Origin: Gaiellasilicea sp045403015
GTDB taxonomy: Bacteria; Actinomycetota; Thermoleophilia; Gaiellales; Gaiellaceae
Reading direction: 5' to 3'
Length of the DNA stretch: 13,743 nt
Assembly: GCA_045403015.1 (NCBI GenBank)
Contig: JAXIPI010000190.1
Coordinates: forward strand, 1-13,743
Under the pieces are notes generated by a model. The model was not told the DNA's origin. It did not search any database and saw nothing but the letters and a program-made list of their open reading frames with translations. Both the position numbers and the translations under genes were made by a program. Below, piece by piece: positions 5,148-11,100 of this stretch (positions are counted from its first letter, which is position 1; every line of letters starts with the position of its first letter).

Positions 5148-8100
5148 ATGTCACCGTGGACCGTGCAGCGACGACGTCGACGCAACCTGTCGCGTTTCGC
5201 CGTCCTGCTGGCGATGTCGATCGCGCTCGTCGGCGTGATCAGCTCGGCTCAGGCTACGCCGGAGAGCCAGGATGCGGAAGCGATCGGCAACGCGATCGAG
5301 AACTTCGCCGACCGCCTTTCCGCCCCGAGTGACGCCCTCGGCGAGTACCAGGATCTTGCCAAAGACATACCGCTGGTCGACCTGGCGCCGGGGGACCCCG
5401 ACGCGCTCGACCTCAGCGAGCTCCTGAAGACGTACCTCCCCGCCGGGACTTTCCCGGGTCCGTTCACGAGCATGGCCGATCTCGCGGGCGACATCGAAGC
5501 TCTCGACGACCAGGACGGCGTCGACATCGACATCCAGTTCGGCTCCGGGACGCTCGCGCCGGGTCAAGCGGCTGTGAGCCAGACGGCCACCTCGATCACG
5601 ATCCCGATCCATGCGGAGCGCGCCGTCTCCCAGCCACTCGACTTCACCTTCGTGCCCGGCACGAACGCCGTTGAGATCAAGGGCGGCAGCCTCGACCTCG
5701 ACTTCGACCTCGACACGACTCTGACCTTCAACGTCGATTCGAGCGCGATCACGACCGGCGACTCTGCTCCCACGACCGCCGTCTCGCTCGTGCCTCCTTC
5801 GATCGCCCTCTGCGCCGTCGCGACCGGCTCCGTCGGCCTCTTCACCGCACGCTTCGGCTTCACCGACGTTAACGTCTCGACCGACAACCCGGCCACGAGC
5901 GGGACGACAGAGGCCGCGACGGTGCATCTCTGCAACGACGTCGACTTCCAGGATCCGGACTCGGCGGGCGGGATCACCCGTGACGAGTGGACGGCGAGCG
6001 CCCTGACGGAGCTCGCGACGGCACACAACATCGACGGCGACCCGGGCGCCGACCTGAGCGCGACCTTCTATGTCGACGCATCGCTCGTCAACGGCGACGC
6101 CTTCGCGACCAACGGGACTGCCGATGCCTCGATCGCGTTCTCGGACCCCGACCTCTCGAACGGCTTCGATGCAACACCGGACCCCACGCTCGGCGCGCTC
6201 GGCGACTGGCAGAACGTCACAGCCGGTGATGTCGCGAACGGGCTCACGCAGTTCGTCGCCTCCCTCGCCGGCTCGCAAAACCAGGGCGACGCCCCGCTGC
6301 CGTTCCTCAAGAAGAGCCTGACGGAGACGTTCGACGCGGTGAAGCCGCTGACGGACTACACAGCGCTGCTCACAAACGCCCAGGTCGGCTGCGGCACGGA
6401 GCCCGGCGACGCGGACAGCTTCCCGACCGGATTCACCGACAACCTCACGGACGGCACGCCCGTCTACTGCCGTGCGCGGACGCAGGGTGGCCTCGACGAC
6501 GACAGCGTCCAGTGGGTCGTGCCGGCCGGTGCACCCGTTTCGATCACGGCGAACGGGACCGCCGACGCGACGCTCGGGAACGCCACGGTCGGCGGCGGCA
6601 ACCCGACTGCGGACGCCGTCTTCGAGATGACCGCGGACGGCAACTTCGCGATCGAGTTGACCTGGGACGCCAACCCCGCTCACACCCTTCCGGCCGAACT
6701 GCCGTCCGAGATCGACGCAAAGAAGGCGATCCCGCGGCCCGGCACCGCCCAGGAGCTCTTCACCAAGTTGGCCGCCGCGGCCGGGCTCGACACCACCGGT
6801 GTCAGGCTCGCCTACGCCTCGTCGACGAAGGCGCTGACGTTCCGGCTGCAGAAGGAGAACTTCAGCCCGGCGCCCGTCGGCGTGAACGCCAACCTCGGCG
6901 ACCTGCTTCGCAGCGACACGAACCTCTCGGGTCTCAAGGACCTGCTCGAAGGGTCGGCCTCGGCGAGCTTCCAGGCGGGCGTCTCGGACATCGACTTCGA
7001 CGTCACGTTCGGTGTGCTGCTGCTGCCGGATACGACTGACATCAGCCCGCTGCGCGGCACTGCAACTGCCGGTGCCGGCCTCGTCCTCACGGACACCGGC
7101 GCGAACTTCACGGACGGCGACAACGACCCGCGTCTGGCCCAGGTCGTCCGGAAGACCAACGCGCCCGCGGGCCAGTGCACGATCGCCGCGATCACGCAGA
7201 CCGCGCTCACGTGCGCCCCCGGTGGCACCGTGACGTGGTCGACGGGCGACGCCTATGACGTCGACGGTGGCCTGATCGACCGCTTCTTCATGAAGGTCGA
7301 CAATGCGGCCGACCAGCCCGAGCTCGCCGTCGGCGACATCAACGTCACCGGTTCGCTGTCGCTGACCGGCAAGGTCGGCATCCTCGGCGTGACCGCGGGC
7401 GGCAGCGGGACGGCGAACACCTTCCATCCAGGCACGGCGTTCCAGGTGGCGAAGGACGACGGCGCGGACTCCGTGCTGCGCATCGACATCAAGACGCCCG
7501 ACCCCCTGCAGATCGACACGGGCTCGCTCACGACGATTCCGGACGCCATCGGCGTAGGCGAGCTGCTCTTCCACCTCGACAGCGACCACCTCTCAGCCGT
7601 CTGCAGCCTCAAAGCAACGGCAGGGCTCGGGATCAGCGCGGAGGTCAACGGCACCGACATCGCATCCGGCGGCATCGCCGTCGACTGGCCGACGGTCTTC
7701 AAGCCAGCGAGTTGCGAGCCCGACCTCGACGAGCTGGACATCGCGGCCGACACGGACTTCAACGCGAACCTCAAGCAGTTCGACCCGTTCCCGTCGGCGA
7801 GCGGCACGCACAACGGCGGCAACGGCGAGGCGAACCTCGAGGACACGGGCGCGCACTTCGACAGCCAGTCGGAGGGCGGCGACCCGACGAAGAACACGTT
7901 CCTGAACCTGACGCTTCGCAACAAGACCACTGGCGGCAGCTGCACGATCACGACGATCGACGCCACCCACCTGAACTGCACGCTCACTGGTGGGACGCGC
8001 AACGGCACCACGAACAACAGCTGGAACGACGGCGACGAGTACGAGGTGGAGGGAAACGCGCTCGCGCTGATCGGGGTCATCCTCGACCACCTCGACGAGC

Positions 8101-11100
8101 TCGTCGACCTGATCGACCAGGTCGATCCGACCTTGACCGAGAAGGAGATCCCGCTCGTCGGCGTCTCCACGAAGGAGATCGTCGGCAAGATTCAGTCGGT
8201 CAAACAGACGATCGACGAGCTGCGCGGCCAGCCGCTCGCCGAGATCGACTGCATCGCCGACATCAACGACACGCAGGACACCGTGGCCGACGGCGACCCG
8301 GTCGGCCAGCCGACGCTCGACAGCCTCGGGCGTCCGTTCGACTTCGAGAACCTGCCCGACGGCACGACGCTCTGGTGCCGCGCGGTCTCGACGATCGAGC
8401 CGGATTCGGTCCTGTGGAAGGGTCTCAAGGGCACCGTCGTAGTGACCCCCGACGACGCCTTCATCCCGGACGGCGCCGACGCGGGGACCGAGCCCGATCC
8501 CGCACCGCTCCTCGATCCGGCCGATCCGACGAGCGACGTGCGCGGCACGGTTGGCCCCGACCCCGTCGGGTTTGCAAACGACGCACGCGTGAAGCTCACC
8601 GTCAGCGACGGGAGCGCCATCGCGCCTGACGACACGACCATCGACGAGTGGCAGATTCAGGCGCGTTTCACGGACGCGGCCGGCGAGCACACCGTCGAGT
8701 TCCCGTCGACCACCCCGCCTCAGTCGCTCCAGGACCTGGCAGACACGATCAACGAGAAGCTGGGCGTGAACAACGTCGTCAAGCTCGACCTGCTCGACCT
8801 GCCCGCAGCGGGAGCCGGTCCGATCACGACGGGCACCGCACTCGGCACGAGCGACGCGAACACCCTGCAGAGCACCGAGGACTTCGCAAACGGCACCGCC
8901 GATCCCGTCACCGGAAATCTTCTGATCAACAAGGATGCGGCCGGCGGAGCACGCCACTGCACGATCACGCTGGTCCAGGACAACAGCCTCGAGTGCGGCG
9001 CCGCCGGCGTCGACATGGACTGGGGCGCCGGCGACGACTACGAGATCGTCGGCAACGGCACGAAGGATCTCGTCGTCAGCCTCAATGTGGGCTACTGCTC
9101 AGGCGGCGGGCTCTGCGAGCCGACGGACACCACGGCGCCTGCCGTACAAGCGCCGCTGAACGTCTCGGACGACTTCGCCGACATCATCGCGGTCGAGACG
9201 CAGGGCGACATCGAGCTCAACTACGACGCGTCGGCCCAGCTCGACATCGGCGTTCCGATCAAGCTCGACCTGACCCCGGACGTCGTCGTCCTCGACACCA
9301 CTTCGGCGTCGATCGAGGCGAACCTCAGTGCCAACGACATCGGCCTCGAGGCGTCGATCGGCCCGATCGGCGTCAAGCTCGGAACGGCAGTCGCAACCGG
9401 CGTCGGCGTCGGCAAGGTCGGCGCGCACCTGTCGCTCGACGAGGACGGCATCGATGCCGTGCCGAACAACGAGACGAAGACCTTCACCGATTTCTTCACC
9501 CCCTCGAACCTGACCGTCGATTTCGCGGGCGACTCGCAGGACTGCGACGCGCCCGCCGGCGCACCAGTCGAGGCGAGCGGGCACGCTTGTGCGCTGCTGA
9601 GCGTCGAGGCCGTCGGCGTCGTGTTCGACGACCCGATCACGATCGAGTGCAACATCGGCACCGACCCGCTCTGCGACGCGACCCTGCCGACGAGCCCGGT
9701 CGACCTCGAAAGCCTGCTCGCGGGACAGCCGCTCGACTGGACGCAGCTGATCGCGGTCCTCCCGCAGATCCTCGCGAACCTCGAGGAGAGCCTTGACGGC
9801 GCTGCGCAAGACGTCCACATACCGCTCATCGGCGACACGCTCGATGCGGGCGCGAACGTCGTCGGCGTCTTCAACGACAACGTCGTCACGCCGTTTGCAG
9901 ACCTCGTTGCCGACCTGAAGACCGCCGGCAACGTGGACGGCGACGGAGACGTCGACGCGTACGACCTGGCGAAGATCACGAAACAGTTCATCCTCGACGA
10001 GCTCGGTCCCGGCGCAGGCGGGGCCGACCTGCTGCGCAATACCAACGGGATACCTGCGGACCCGAACGCCGACGGCGACATCGACGACATCGTCGTGACG
10101 CCGCTGTGCGGCAGCGGTCCGGACGTCTGCGCCGACGGCGAAGGCGTCACCGGCCTCAACCTGATCAAGGACTTCCGCGTCACGTTCAGGCTCGGGCAGG
10201 CAATCGACGGCGACGTGCCGTTCGACATCGGCCTGCGCGGCCTGCCGATCCGGCTCACCGGCGGCGTCCACGGCGGCGGCTCCTGGAGCGTTCTCGTCGA
10301 CTTCGGCCTGGCGGCCGACTCCGGCGCCTACATCATGGCGAACGGCAAGAAGTCGATCGCCGCCTCGGACGACACGAAGGCCAACTGGGATCCCGACACA
10401 CCCGGTGCCGACAACGGACCCGGAGTCGAGGACGACACGCCGCCGGTGTGGAACACGCGGACCTTCCTCGAGGACAAGGACGCGAACTTCACGAACACCG
10501 TCGAGCTCGGCATGTGGCTGCAGAACGTCACGACCAACGAAGGCTGCCGGATCACGAAGAAGGAAGCGACCAAGCTCTACTGCGACGACTTCGGGACAGG
10601 CACGGCCGGGACGGTCGAGTGGCACATCACGGCAACCGACAACACGCCGGCGTCGATCACCGCCGACCAGTACGAAATCCGGACGCTCCACGCCCCCGAC
10701 ACCACCGGTGCGTCCCCGGGCGACGGTGGTGCGTCGGAGCTGACGCTCACCGGCACCGTCTCGATGGGCGACCTACCCGCAGACGACGCCGGCTTCACGT
10801 GCACCGACGATCGCCACGATTACGCATCGCCCGGTGAACCCGTACAGCTGACCGGCTTCTCGGAGGATCGGTGCCTGGCCGGCGAGCTCGCGTTCCTCGC
10901 CGTCACGATCCGCGACAAGGACGGCCTGGTTGCCTGTGGCTCGCTGACGCCCGACGGCGAGGAGCCGACGGCTCTCTGCCTCGAGGCCTCTCTCGACTTC
11001 AGGAAGTCGGGCAGCGACCGCGTCACGCTCTCCGACCTGATCTCGGGCGAGTTCGAGCTCGAGCCGACGTTCGGCGGCAAGGCGAACGTCGACGTCCGCT

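Noticed and set aside
5151..7589. Very long minus-strand open frame (812 codons) opposite the giant gene
   Set aside because: The product is Arg/Val/Glu/Ala-rich with no domain, and it mirrors the GAC/GTC/CTC codon usage of the true plus-strand gene. Similar antisense frames at 7593-8957, 9099-10691 and 12255-13649 have the same cause.
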